The notes under the pieces are model-generated. The model ran no database searches. It was given only the letters and a program-made list of their open reading frames with translations, and was not told where the DNA came from. A stretch of 64,000 bases of DNA. Source: GAS188 sp044445965 (GTDB taxonomy: Bacteria; Pseudomonadota; Alphaproteobacteria; Rhizobiales; Beijerinckiaceae). A program made the position numbers and the translations under genes. The stretch spans positions 1-64,000 of the forward strand of contig JBIOEJ010000001.1 in assembly GCA_044445965.1 (NCBI GenBank), read 5' to 3'. Below, piece after piece: positions 27,349-38,980 of the stretch (position 1 is its first letter; every line of letters begins with the position of its first letter).

Positions 27349-27617
27349 ATCGGTTTCGTCCTCGTTCGTGGGCCGCGTCGGTGGTCGGCCGCTTGACGCA
27401 AGCCCATTCCGACGCCTAGTTGCATGGTTCAAAGCCGGTCGGCGGCAGCGCTCTGCGCCTGCGGCTGGATATCGATCAAACGGGAATGTCGCGCAAGAGC
27501 CTGCGATAGCTCGTCAGATAGGGCGCGCGTCTTATCGCTGCAACTACCGACGGGTGCAAGTATTTATGCGCGCAGCGTTTTCGTAGCGGCATGGGGCTGA
27601 AATGGATTGAGAGTTTC

Positions 27618-28790
27618 ATGAGCCGGATTTATCTCGATTGGAACGCGACGGCACCCATTCGCGCCGAGGCTGCCGCGCGCGTGGTCGAAGCCTTGTCCGC
27701 GACCGGCAATCCTTCCTCCGTGCACGCCGAAGGTCGTGCGGCCCGTATCGCGGTCGAGGCGGCGCGGCGCGATGTCGCAAATCTGGTGAATGCTTCGGAA
27801 GGGGCGGTGATCTTCGCAAGCGGTGGCACCGAGGCGATCGCCACCGCGCTCACGCCGGATTGGCGGGTTGCCGGGGAACGCAAGCACCTCGTCCGTGCGC
27901 TGATCGGCGCGACCGAGCACGCCGCAGTGCTGGCGGGCGGCCGCTTCCCCGCCGAGGCGTGCAGCATGCTTCCCGTGAACCGTGCCGGGCTCCTCGATAT
28001 GGCGGCGCTCGAAGCCTGCCTTGCCGCGACGCCGGGCCCGGCGCTCGTCGCCGTTCAGGCGGCCAACAATGAGACGGGCGTGCTGCAGCCGATCGCCGAG
28101 ATCGCGGCATTGGTGCATGCCCATGATGGCATACTTCTCTGCGACGCTGTTCAGGCGGCCGGCAAGATCCCGCTCGACATCAGGGCAATGGGCGCCGATG
28201 CGCTGATCGTGTCGGGGCACAAGATCGGCGCGCCGCAAGGTGCGGGCGCGCTCATCCTGGGCGCCGAGACCACGTCTCCGGCCGAGGCGCTGATCGGGGG
28301 CGGCGGGCAGGAGATGGGACGCCGGGCCGGCACCGAGGCCGTGGCTGTGATCGCTGGTTTCGGAGTTGCCGCCGGTCTCGCCGCGGCCGAGCTCGACGAG
28401 GCCAGCGCGCGCATGGCGGCTCTCCGAGACAAATTGGAGCACGATGTTCTGTCGCGCGTCTCCGAGGCGACCGTCTTCGGCCGCGCCGTGCAGAGGCTTC
28501 CCAACACCACCCTGATTGGCCTCGACGGAGCGTCGGCGGCGACGCTGCTGATGGCGCTTGATCTTTCGGGCTTTGCCGTGTCATCGGGCTCTGCCTGCTC
28601 ATCAGGCAAGGTGAAGCGCTCGCATGTGCTTGATGCTATGGGTGTACCGAGACGCCTCGCCGAAAGCGCGATCCGAGCGAGCCTCGGGCGCAGCACAAGC
28701 GAGGAGGAGGTGGTTCGTTTCGTGGAGGGCTTCGAAACGGCCGCAAAATGTCTATATAAGAGAGGCAATGCGGCTCTAGCCGCGGCGTGA
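27618..28790 (+). CDS. Cysteine desulfurase, NifS/IscS-like (group I)
   Basis: A 390-residue PLP enzyme releasing sulfur from cysteine as a persulfide. PLP lysine in SGHKIGAPQG; catalytic Cys in SSGSACSSGK within a long flexible loop typical of group I enzymes, unlike SufS. MSRIYLDWNATAP at 27618 is the natural start; an upstream in-frame ATG adds nine residues. It heads the suf operon, while a second, group II, desulfurase (sufS) lies further down. So two different desulfurases serve one locus. Confidence 0.92.
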   Translation: MSRIYLDWNATAPIRAEAAARVVEALSATGNPSSVHAEGRAARIAVEAARRDVANLVNASEGAVIFASGGTEAIATALTPDWRVAGERKHLVRALIGATEHAAVLAGGRFPAEACSMLPVNRAGLLDMAALEACLAATPGPALVAVQAANNETGVLQPIAEIAALVHAHDGILLCDAVQAAGKIPLDIRAMGADALIVSGHKIGAPQGAGALILGAETTSPAEALIGGGGQEMGRRAGTEAVAVIAGFGVAAGLAAAELDEASARMAALRDKLEHDVLSRVSEATVFGRAVQRLPNTTLIGLDGASAATLLMALDLSGFAVSSGSACSSGKVKRSHVLDAMGVPRRLAESAIRASLGRSTSEEEVVRFVEGFETAAKCLYKRGNAALAAA

Positions 28791-28830
28791 CATCAATCCG
28801 GCGGTCCTTGAAACCGCGCAGGAGAACGAA

Positions 28831-30300
<1,470 letters not shown>

Positions 30301-30301
30301 C

Positions 30302-30568
30302 ATGCTTCACAAATATCGGTTCAGGCCCAAGACCTTCGGCTACGCCACCCCTTCGACTTGGGAGGGCTGGGCGTTTACCGGCGCCTATGTATTTGCGGTC
30401 ACCATTGCGTTCTTCGTGCTGCTCACCTCGAAGCATGAATTGCGCAGCATCGGCGCTTGGGTCGTCTTCATCATCTTCGTTTTGTGCCTGACGGCGATAT
30501 TCGTCCTCTTCCGCAAGGCCAGTGCGCAGGGCGATTGGCGCTTACGCAGCGGGCAAGACAACCCCTAA
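30302..30568 (+). CDS. Small two-helix membrane protein within the suf operon
   Basis: An 88-residue protein with two predicted membrane helices (about 24-43, WAFTGAYVFAVTIAFFVLLT, and 52-70, GAWVVFIIFVLCLTAIFVLF). It has basic N- and C-terminal tails. It starts one base after the sufB stop and ends 15 bp before sufC, so it is fully embedded and co-translated in the operon. I recognise no family or function. Its basic ends fit an N-in/C-in topology, so it could tether the Suf machinery to the membrane or have a transport-linked role, which is speculation. Confidence 0.75.
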   Translation: MLHKYRFRPKTFGYATPSTWEGWAFTGAYVFAVTIAFFVLLTSKHELRSIGAWVVFIIFVLCLTAIFVLFRKASAQGDWRLRSGQDNP

Positions 30569-30583
30569 TTCGACGGATACGAC

Positions 30584-31336
30584 ATGCTCGAAATACGCAA
30601 TCTCCACGCCGAGATCGACGGCAAGCCGATTCTCAAGGGGGTCTCGCTCGCCGTGAAGCGAGGCGAGGTCGCGGCCATCATGGGTCCGAACGGCTCGGGG
30701 AAATCGACGCTTTCCTATGTGATCGCCGGCAAGGAGGAGTACAAAGTCACCGAAGGCGAGGTGCTGCTCGATGGCGAGAACGTGCTCGCGATGGAGCCCG
30801 ACGAGCGCGCGGCGAAGGGGCTGTTTCTCGCCTTCCAATACCCCCTGGAAATCCCCGGTGTCGCGACCATGACCTTTCTCAAGGCGGCGCTCAATGCGCA
30901 GCGCAAGAAGCGGGGCGAGGATGAAATCGCTCCGGCCGATTTCATTCGGCGCGTGAACCGGGCAGCCGAAAAGCTCGGCATCTCCAAGGAAATGCTCCGT
31001 CGCGCCTTGAATGTCGGCTTCTCGGGCGGCGAGAAGAAGCGCATGGAGATCCTGCAAATGGCGATTCTCGAGCCGCGCATGTGCGTGCTCGACGAGACGG
31101 ATTCAGGCTTGGACATCGACGCGCTGCGGATCGTGGCGGAAGGCGTGAATGCGCTGCGTGCAGAGAACCGCGCCTTTCTGGTCATCACCCATTATCAGCG
31201 GCTCTTGTCGCATATCGTTCCGGACAGCGTCCATGTGATGGCCGATGGGCGCATCGCGAAGTCCGGAGGAGCGGAGCTTGCGAGCGAGCTCGAGGCAAAG
31301 GGCTATGCAGACTTCGCCGCGGTGGCCGCGGAGTGA
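30584..31336 (+). CDS. sufC: SufC ATPase
   Basis: A 250-residue ABC-type ATPase, the motor of SufBC2D. Walker A GPNGSGKST, the SufC-specific Q-loop region FLAFQYPLEIPGV, signature FSGGEKKRMEILQM, Walker B CVLDETDSGLDIDAL and the H-loop ITHYQR are all intact. It is cytoplasmic and lacks any membrane partner. It starts 15 bp after the small membrane protein, and its stop is 2 bp before sufD. Confidence 0.97.
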   Translation: MLEIRNLHAEIDGKPILKGVSLAVKRGEVAAIMGPNGSGKSTLSYVIAGKEEYKVTEGEVLLDGENVLAMEPDERAAKGLFLAFQYPLEIPGVATMTFLKAALNAQRKKRGEDEIAPADFIRRVNRAAEKLGISKEMLRRALNVGFSGGEKKRMEILQMAILEPRMCVLDETDSGLDIDALRIVAEGVNALRAENRAFLVITHYQRLLSHIVPDSVHVMADGRIAKSGGAELASELEAKGYADFAAVAAE

Positions 31337-31338
31337 CG

Positions 31339-32637
31339 ATGACCGCCCTGACCCCCATTCGGACCAAGGCCGAAACCGCCCTGATGGCGCAGTTCGAAAC
31401 GTTGCGGCGCGAATTGCCCGATACGGGCGCGGCTTTGGCCGCGCGCGAGGCAGCAATGGCCGCATTCGCGGCGACCGGGCTGCCGCATCGACGGATCGAG
31501 GCCTATCACTATACGGACCTGCGCCATCTCTGGCGCGAAGTAGCACCGCTTGCTCGCGAGCCCTCCGCGAAGGCCGGAGAAAGCGTCGAGGCCGGGCGTT
31601 TCATGGGCGATCTCGAAGCCCATGAGGCCGTCATTATCAATGGCCGATTGATGACGGGATCGGGCGATGCGCCCCGACTGCCCCCCGGCGTCTCGATTGC
31701 GACAACCGCCGATACGGCGCCCGTGATCCTCGACCGGGACGATCCCGTGATCGCCTTGAACACGGCTCTTGCGCGCCAAACCGTCACGCTGGAGATCGAC
31801 AAGGGCGTCACCGTGCAGCGGCCGTTGCACATCGCCTTCGCCCAGGATGGGGCCGCTCCGCAGGCGGTGTTCGCGAGGCTGCGCGTCGATGTGGGGGAGG
31901 GGGCGAAGGTCACGCTTCTCGAAACCCATGAGGGGCCTGATTCGGTCGCCACGCAATCGAATATCGCCGTCGAGATCGCCATCGCGGATGGGGCGCGCCT
32001 CGAGCATGTGCGCGTGAACCGCGAAGGCGAGAAGGCGCTGTCATTGTCGAGCCTTGGCCTCTCGCTCGGGCGCGGTGCGAGCGCGCTCAGCCTCAATCTC
32101 GCAATGGGGAGCGCCATCGCGCGCCATCAGATCCTGGCACGCTTCGCGGGCGAGCAGGCGAAGCTCTCGCTCGCCGGCGTGACGATGCTCTCCGGCTCCC
32201 GCCATTCGGATACGACGCTCGTCGTCGATCACGCCGTCCCAGGGGGGCTGAGCCGCGAATTGTTCAAGGCGGCCGTTGCCGATCGGGCGGCCGGCGTCTT
32301 CCAAGGCAAAATCATCGTGCGTCCGCACGCCCAGAAGACCGACGGCAAGATGATGTCGGCGGCGCTCCTCCTCTCGGAGGAAGCCTCGATGAGCAACAAG
32401 CCCGAGCTCGAGATTTTCGCCGATGACGTCCAATGCGGCCATGGCGCGACTTGCGGTGCGCTCGACCAGAACTTGCTGTTCTACCTGATGGCGCGCGGCA
32501 TCCCGCGGCCAGAAGCGCAAGCCCTGCTGATCCGGTCCTTTCTCTGCGACGCGATGGAGGAGGTTTCGGACGCGCGGCTTCGCGAGGCCCTGGAGGGTCT
32601 CGTCGACGCGTGGCTGAGCCGGAGGGGTCGGGTATGA
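31339..32637 (+). CDS. sufD: Fe-S assembly protein SufD
   Basis: A 432-residue partner of SufB in the SufBC2D complex. An N-terminal helical part (MAQFETLRRELPDTGAALAA) is followed by HRRIEAYHYTDLRHLW, and a right-handed beta helix with KIIVRPHAQKTDGK and ALLLSEEASMSNKPELEIF, and CGALDQNLLFYLMARGI near the end. ATG at 31339 sits 2 bp after the sufC stop, and the final codons overlap the sufS start by four bases (ATGA). Confidence 0.95.
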   Translation: MTALTPIRTKAETALMAQFETLRRELPDTGAALAAREAAMAAFAATGLPHRRIEAYHYTDLRHLWREVAPLAREPSAKAGESVEAGRFMGDLEAHEAVIINGRLMTGSGDAPRLPPGVSIATTADTAPVILDRDDPVIALNTALARQTVTLEIDKGVTVQRPLHIAFAQDGAAPQAVFARLRVDVGEGAKVTLLETHEGPDSVATQSNIAVEIAIADGARLEHVRVNREGEKALSLSSLGLSLGRGASALSLNLAMGSAIARHQILARFAGEQAKLSLAGVTMLSGSRHSDTTLVVDHAVPGGLSRELFKAAVADRAAGVFQGKIIVRPHAQKTDGKMMSAALLLSEEASMSNKPELEIFADDVQCGHGATCGALDQNLLFYLMARGIPRPEAQALLIRSFLCDAMEEVSDARLREALEGLVDAWLSRRGRV

Positions 32638-33875
32638 CCGTCCATGTCCCCACAGCGCCCTATGACATCGTCCGCGTGAGATCGGATTTTCCGATCCTGT
32701 CACAGAAAGTCTACGGTCATCGGCTCGTCTATCTCGATAATGGAGCGTCCGCGCAGAAGCCGCGCCAGGTGATGGACGCGATGCGCGATTTGATGGAGAC
32801 GGGCTACTCCAATGTGCATCGCGGGCTGCATTACCTCGCCAACGCCTCGACCGAGGCCTTCGAGGGGGCGCGCGAAAAGGTGCGCGCCTTCATCAATGCC
32901 GCATCGACCGATGAGATCGTCTTCACGCGTTCGGTCACGGGGGCCATCAACCTCGTCGCCTCGAGCTTCGGTGGAACCGAGATCGGCCCCGGCGACGAGA
33001 TCGTGCTCTCGATCATGGAGCACCATTCGAATATCGTGCCCTGGCACTATCACCGGGAGCGCAATGGCGCGGTCATCAAATGGGCGGGCGTCGACGATGA
33101 AGGCGTCTTCGACCTCGATGCCTTCGAAAAGCTGCTGACGCCGAGGACCAAGATCGTCGCCATCGCCCATATGTCGAATGTGCTGGGCACCGTGACGCCG
33201 CTGAAGGAGATCGTGGCGCTCGCCCATGCACGCGGCATCCCGGTCCTCGCCGACGGTGCCCAGGCGGCCGTGCATCTGCCTGTCGACGTGCGCGACCTCG
33301 ATGTCGATTTCTACGGCTTCACCGGCCACAAGCTCTATGGGCCGACGGGCGTCGGCGTCCTTTACGCCAAGAAGACATGGCTCGACCGCATGCGTCCTTA
33401 CGAAGGCGGCGGCGAGATGATAGCCGAGGTGACGACCGAGACGGTCACCTATAACGACCCGCCGCATAAATTCGAGGCCGGTACGCCTCCGATCGTGCAA
33501 GCGGTCGGGCTCGGCGCCGCCATCGATTACGTGAACCGGCTCGGCAAGGACAGGATAGGCGCCCATGAGGAGGCCCTGCGCGACCACGCTCACCATGAGC
33601 TCTCGCGCATGAACTCGATCCGCATCATCGGCAACGCGCCCGGCAAGGGCGCGATCGTATCCTTCGAGATGAAGGGCGCACATGCCCATGACGTGGCCAC
33701 GGTCATCGACCGGGCGGGCGTCGCCGTACGCGCCGGAACCCATTGCGCCATGCCGCTGTTGAAACGCTTCGGCACGACCTCGACCTGCCGCGCCTCGTTC
33801 GGCCTCTACAATACCCATGAGGAAGTGGATATGCTGGTCGAGGCCTTGCGCAAGGCCGAAACGCTTTTTGCTTGA
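32634..33875 (+). CDS. sufS: Cysteine desulfurase SufS (group II)
   Basis: A 413-residue group II desulfurase. PLP lysine in FTGHKLYGPTG; catalytic Cys in TSTCRASFGLYN on a short loop, the group II hallmark; RSVTGAINLVA and SIMEHHSNIVPWH are family signatures. ATG at 32634 overlaps the sufD stop. In Proteobacteria lacking SufE the transfer of persulfide may use SufE-like or SufU proteins; none is visible here. Confidence 0.97.
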   Translation: MTVHVPTAPYDIVRVRSDFPILSQKVYGHRLVYLDNGASAQKPRQVMDAMRDLMETGYSNVHRGLHYLANASTEAFEGAREKVRAFINAASTDEIVFTRSVTGAINLVASSFGGTEIGPGDEIVLSIMEHHSNIVPWHYHRERNGAVIKWAGVDDEGVFDLDAFEKLLTPRTKIVAIAHMSNVLGTVTPLKEIVALAHARGIPVLADGAQAAVHLPVDVRDLDVDFYGFTGHKLYGPTGVGVLYAKKTWLDRMRPYEGGGEMIAEVTTETVTYNDPPHKFEAGTPPIVQAVGLGAAIDYVNRLGKDRIGAHEEALRDHAHHELSRMNSIRIIGNAPGKGAIVSFEMKGAHAHDVATVIDRAGVAVRAGTHCAMPLLKRFGTTSTCRASFGLYNTHEEVDMLVEALRKAETLFA

Positions 33876-33886
33876 GGAGGCGCGCC

Positions 33887-34279
33887 TTGGAGGCACCGCT
33901 CACGACCGACCGCACCGCCGAGGCCCCCAACCGGCCCGAGTTTTCGGCCGAGGGCACACTGCCGGCGCAGGAGACCGAACGGCTGACGGACGACATCATT
34001 GCCGCCCTGAAGACCGTCTACGACCCCGAGATTCCGGCCGACATCTACGAGCTCGGGCTGATCTACCGCGTCGACATCGCCGATGATCGCTCGGTCGCAA
34101 TCGACATGACCTTGACGGCGCCGGCCTGCCCGGTCGCCGGCGAGATGCCCAAATGGGTGCAGGATGCGGTCGAAGCCGTCTCCGGCGTGCAATCGGCCAC
34201 GGTCAACATGGTGTTCGATCCCCCCTGGGACCAGAGCCGCATGTCGGACGAAGCCCGCATGGCGCTCGATATGTGGTAG
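33887..34279 (+). CDS. sufT: SufT, MIP18/DUF59 Fe-S maturation factor
   Basis: A 130-residue DUF59 protein. The core DPEIPADIYELGLIY and LTAPACPVAGEMP are diagnostic, the Cys being the conserved metal or cluster ligand. The SufT group is involved in cluster delivery under iron limitation. A TTG at 33887 is the chosen start because a perfect GAGGAGG ribosome binding site precedes it by 6 bases; a TTG at 33872 would overlap the sufS end. It is followed by a 200-bp gap before sufA. Confidence 0.93.
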   Translation: MEAPLTTDRTAEAPNRPEFSAEGTLPAQETERLTDDIIAALKTVYDPEIPADIYELGLIYRVDIADDRSVAIDMTLTAPACPVAGEMPKWVQDAVEAVSGVQSATVNMVFDPPWDQSRMSDEARMALDMW

Positions 34280-34483
34280 GCAAAGCACGATCCAGAAAGT
34301 GTCGCTGGCTCTTCGGCCGCGAGCCATTGCGTCGCCTTCTCGCGCTTGGTCATGAAGGTCTCGGTAGGAACGTCCCGTCTCGCCAGGCTCGTCTTGGGCC
34401 TCTCGACGCGAGGCAACGAAATGCTTATCTATCCCCCATAGCTCTATCGCCGGGCCTTGAACCCGGTGAATGAGGAGATCGCG

Positions 34484-34864
34484 ATGGGACTGCAACTACG
34501 CCGCTTTCAGGTCGTTACGCTCACCGATGCGGCGGCCGAGCGCGTGCGCGATATCGTGGCGCGCTCCGAGAAGCCGATCATCGGGGTGCGCGTCGGCGTG
34601 AAGAATGGCGGTTGCGCCGGAATGGCCTATACGGTCGATATCGCGGAGGCCGTAAGGCCAGGCGACGACGTGGTTGAGGATAAGGGTGCGACCGTGCTCG
34701 TCGATCCGAAGGCCGTGTTGTTCCTGCTCGGCACTCGCATGGACTATCGCACCGACAAGTTCGCCTCCCAATTCGTCTTCGAGAATCCGAACCAGATCTC
34801 GGCCTGCGGTTGCGGGGAGTCGGTCGCGATCGAGCCGGCGAAGCCAGAGGCGCTGCCTGCCTGA
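34484..34864 (+). CDS. sufA: A-type Fe-S carrier SufA/HesB family
   Basis: A 126-residue A-type carrier. Three conserved cysteines are seen: VKNGGCAGMAY and the C-terminal ACGCGESV pair. These deliver Fe-S clusters to apo-proteins. The ATG at 34484 has GAGGAGA 7 bp upstream and is preferred to a TTG nine codons earlier. A gap of about 200 bp separates it from sufT, with a possible internal promoter, and a tfoX-like gene follows closely. Confidence 0.95.
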   Translation: MGLQLRRFQVVTLTDAAAERVRDIVARSEKPIIGVRVGVKNGGCAGMAYTVDIAEAVRPGDDVVEDKGATVLVDPKAVLFLLGTRMDYRTDKFASQFVFENPNQISACGCGESVAIEPAKPEALPA

Positions 34865-34899
34865 GCAGCCCGCTTCCCGGCCATTCGACGTATCTTGAC

Positions 34900-35319
34900 A
34901 TGGATGCCCAATCGATCGCCGACGTGTTTGCGGGCTTTGCGCCGGTGCGCTTGCGACGGATGTTCAGCGGACACGGCATCTATGCCGATGAGCTGATCTT
35001 CGCGCTCGAGATCGGCGGGGAGATTTTCCTCAAAGTCGATGCGCAGACCGAGGCGCAGTTCGCGGCTGTCGGCTCGCAGCCCTTCACTTATGACCGAGCC
35101 GGGAAGAGCGCCAGCATGGCTTATTGGCGCATGCCGCAAATTGCCTTCGACGATGAAGAGGAGTTGACGCGCTGGTGCAATCTGGCGCTCGACGCGGCGC
35201 GGCGCGCCTCGGTGCGCAAGCAATTGGGGCGCAAGCCCGCAAAGCCCGTCAAGCGAAAGCCGATCAAGCAGCTTGGCGCCGCGCGAAGGGCAGGCCGAGG
35301 CCCTGCCAGGTCTCGCTGA
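34900..35319 (+). CDS. TfoX/Sxy N-terminal-domain protein
   Basis: A 139-residue protein with the TfoX N-terminal domain: RLRRMFSGHGIYADELIFAL and EIFLKVDAQTEAQFAAVG, then ASMAYWRMPQIAFDDEEEL. The tail is very basic (KPVKRKPIKQLGAARR). In gamma-proteobacteria TfoX/Sxy controls competence; alphaproteobacterial forms are of unknown role. The ATG at 34900 is chosen; its end overlaps the end of the convergent hemA by about 56 bp. Placement directly after sufA recurs in Hyphomicrobiales. Confidence 0.85.
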   Translation: MDAQSIADVFAGFAPVRLRRMFSGHGIYADELIFALEIGGEIFLKVDAQTEAQFAAVGSQPFTYDRAGKSASMAYWRMPQIAFDDEEELTRWCNLALDAARRASVRKQLGRKPAKPVKRKPIKQLGAARRAGRGPARSR

Positions 35320-36508
35320 GGGCTTCGACGAAGGCCGCGATCAGCTCGGGCGTATGGAAGGGCCCAGGCGTGACTCGCAGCCGTTCGGCTCCGCGCGGCA
35401 CCGTCGGATAGTTGATCGGTTGGACATAGATATCATGGCGATCGAGCAGGCGATCGCTTGCCGCCTTGCAGAGCAAGGGGTCGCCGACCATCACCGGAAC
35501 GATATGGGACGGGCTCGCGATCATCGGAATGCCGGCGGCGCCAAGCCCGGCCTTGACACGAGCGACGGCCACGGCTTGGGCTTCGCGCTCGGCCGACGAT
35601 GCCTTCAGGTGACGGATCGACGCGGTCGCGGCGGCAACGATCGGCGGTGGCAGCGCGGTCGTGAAGATGAAGCCCGGCGCCATCGAGCGGATAAGGTCGA
35701 TGACGGTCGCGCTTGCGGCGATGTAGCCGCCATGGCAACCGAAGGCTTTCGCCAGCGTGCCTTCGGTCACATCGACGCGATGCAGGGCCGCCTCGCGCTC
35801 GGCGATGCCGGCGCCCCGCGATCCGTAGAGGCCGACCGCATGCACCTCGTCCACATAGGTCATCGCGACGTGGCGCTCGGCGAGGTCGCAGATGGCCTGG
35901 ATCGGCGCGATGTCGCCATCCATGGAGTAGAGGCTCTCGAAGACGATGAGCTTGGGCCTTCGCTCGCCGGCCTGCAGCAGCAAGGCCTGCAGGTGATCGA
36001 GATCGTTGTGCCGGAAGATCACCTTGTCGCAACCGGATTGGCGAACGCCTTCGATCATCGAATTGTGGTTGCCGGCATCCGAGAGAATGAGGCAATCGGG
36101 AAGCGCCCGCGCGATCGTCGAAATGCCGGTCTGGTTGGAGACGTAGCCCGAGGTGAAGACGAGCGCTGCCTCCTTGGCGTGGAGATCGGCGAGCTCGCGT
36201 TCGAGCTCGACGATCGGGGCATGATTGCCGGCGATGTTGCGGGTCCCGCCGGCCCCGACGCCGAGCGCCCGCGCGGCCTCGCAGGCGGCAGCCACGACCT
36301 TGGGATGCCGGCTCATGCCGAGATAATCGTTCGAGCACCACACCGTGATGCGTCGTCGGCCTGTCCGCCCGTTATGCATGGCGAAAGGCGGCTCAGCGGC
36401 ATCGCGGGCAAGCTCGGTGAAGACGCGGTAGCGGCCCTCATCCCTTATGCGGTGGAGATGGGCTCCGAGCGCTGCGCCATAATCGAAGGATGACGATGGA
36501 GCAGCCAT
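35264..36508 (-). CDS. hemA: 5-aminolevulinate synthase
   Basis: Shemin-pathway enzyme condensing glycine and succinyl-CoA to 5-aminolevulinate, first step of haem synthesis in Alphaproteobacteria. 414 residues. Signatures: VWCSNDYLGMSRHP, GTRNIAGNH, YVDEVHAVGLYG, PLP lysine in GTLAKAFGCHGGY, and PINYPTVPRGAERLRVTP. ATG at 36508 has a GAGAGG site upstream. It lies 12 bp after the DEAD-box helicase gene on the same strand, so the two may share a transcript. Confidence 0.96.
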   Translation of the reverse strand: MAAPSSSFDYGAALGAHLHRIRDEGRYRVFTELARDAAEPPFAMHNGRTGRRRITVWCSNDYLGMSRHPKVVAAACEAARALGVGAGGTRNIAGNHAPIVELERELADLHAKEAALVFTSGYVSNQTGISTIARALPDCLILSDAGNHNSMIEGVRQSGCDKVIFRHNDLDHLQALLLQAGERRPKLIVFESLYSMDGDIAPIQAICDLAERHVAMTYVDEVHAVGLYGSRGAGIAEREAALHRVDVTEGTLAKAFGCHGGYIAASATVIDLIRSMAPGFIFTTALPPPIVAAATASIRHLKASSAEREAQAVAVARVKAGLGAAGIPMIASPSHIVPVMVGDPLLCKAASDRLLDRHDIYVQPINYPTVPRGAERLRVTPGPFHTPELIAAFVEALSETWQGLGLPFARRQAA

Positions 36509-36520
36509 CGGGCCAGCCTC

Positions 36521-37960
<1,440 letters not shown>

Positions 37961-38090
37961 GTGATAGCGCCGGACGTTCCGGCGCGGCGCGATCGCTCAA
38001 GGAAAACATGTGAGCCCGGTGCGGCGCGATCGCCTTTTCACGCACGAACTCCGACTTACCACGGCTCACATGATGCTGCAGTTGCGAAAT

Positions 38091-38108
38091 GTCAAGGATC
38101 ATCTTGAC
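38091..38108. promoter_or_regulatory. Possible operator dyad before the quinone-detoxification genes
   Basis: GTCAAG and CTTGAC (6-bp perfect arms, 6-bp spacer) form a dyad in the divergent region between the helicase and the isomerase gene, about 170 bp upstream of the ATG at 38277. It is short enough to occur by chance; no regulator is known. Confidence 0.3.
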
Positions 38109-38276
38109 GCGGCATCAGAAAATTCAAGCGGTAACAAAAGCTTGGCGGCTCTTCGCGATGCAGCGGTATGGGGGCGGGCTCGCTTTCCAGACGCGGGCTC
38201 GCCGGCGGCGGAAGCGAATCACTTAGACATCTCGGCCCCCTTGACGCGGATGCCATCACGCACTGGAAGGATCATC

Positions 38277-38906
38277 ATGAACGGTGTTTGGTATTTCGAC
38301 CTGGTTTCGCCCTTCGCCTATTTGGCGCTCGGCGCGGTCGAGGATATTTCCCGGCGGGTTCCGATCGCCTGCAAGCCAGTCCTGTTCGGCGCGATGCTCA
38401 AACATTGGGGCCAGCTCGGGCCCGCGGAGATCGCGCCGAAGCGCATGCAGACCTATCGCATCTGCGTGTGGAAGGCCCGCGAGCTGGGCATCGCCTTCCG
38501 TTTCCCGCCAGCCCACCCGTTCAACCCCCTCATGCTTTTGCGGGTGCTCACGGCGCTCGACGGGCGCCCCGACGCCGTGCGCGCCCTGTTTGATCTGATC
38601 TGGCGCGACGGGCGAGACCCGCAATCGCCCGAGACGCTGCGTGTCGCGCGGGAGCGGCTCGGTATTGGCGATCTCGATGCTCTCATCGAAAAGAGCGATG
38701 CCAAGGCCAAGCTGCGACTAGCGACGCAAGCGGCGGTCGCGGCCGGCGTGTTCGGGGTGCCGACGCTCGCGCTCGGCGATCAGTTGTTCTGGGGGACCGA
38801 CGCCATGCCGATGGCGCGTGCCTATCTCGCGGATCCGCATCTCTTCGAGGAAGAAGAGATGCGTAGGGTCGACGCGCTACCGGTGGGTGTCGAGCGGTCG
38901 CGGTGA
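38277..38906 (+). CDS. 2-hydroxychromene-2-carboxylate isomerase/DsbA-like (kappa GST)
   Basis: A 209-residue thioredoxin-fold protein of the HCCA-isomerase/kappa-GST family. It begins VWYFDLVSPFAYLALGAV, with the Ser of the SPFAY motif in place of the DsbA CxxC; AGVFGVPTLALGDQLFWGTD carries the cis-Pro loop. These enzymes use glutathione to isomerise aromatic ring-cleavage products. It lies in a three-gene group with a ring-cleavage-type dioxygenase and a glutathionyl-hydroquinone reductase, which supports an aromatic or quinone role. Confidence 0.88.
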   Translation: MNGVWYFDLVSPFAYLALGAVEDISRRVPIACKPVLFGAMLKHWGQLGPAEIAPKRMQTYRICVWKARELGIAFRFPPAHPFNPLMLLRVLTALDGRPDAVRALFDLIWRDGRDPQSPETLRVARERLGIGDLDALIEKSDAKAKLRLATQAAVAAGVFGVPTLALGDQLFWGTDAMPMARAYLADPHLFEEEEMRRVDALPVGVERSR

Positions 38907-38980
38907 TGGCGGTTTGCATCTCGACGCCTTGAAGCCCGGACTTTGCGGACCCACACTTAGGCGACCCAAGAGGGAGAGCC

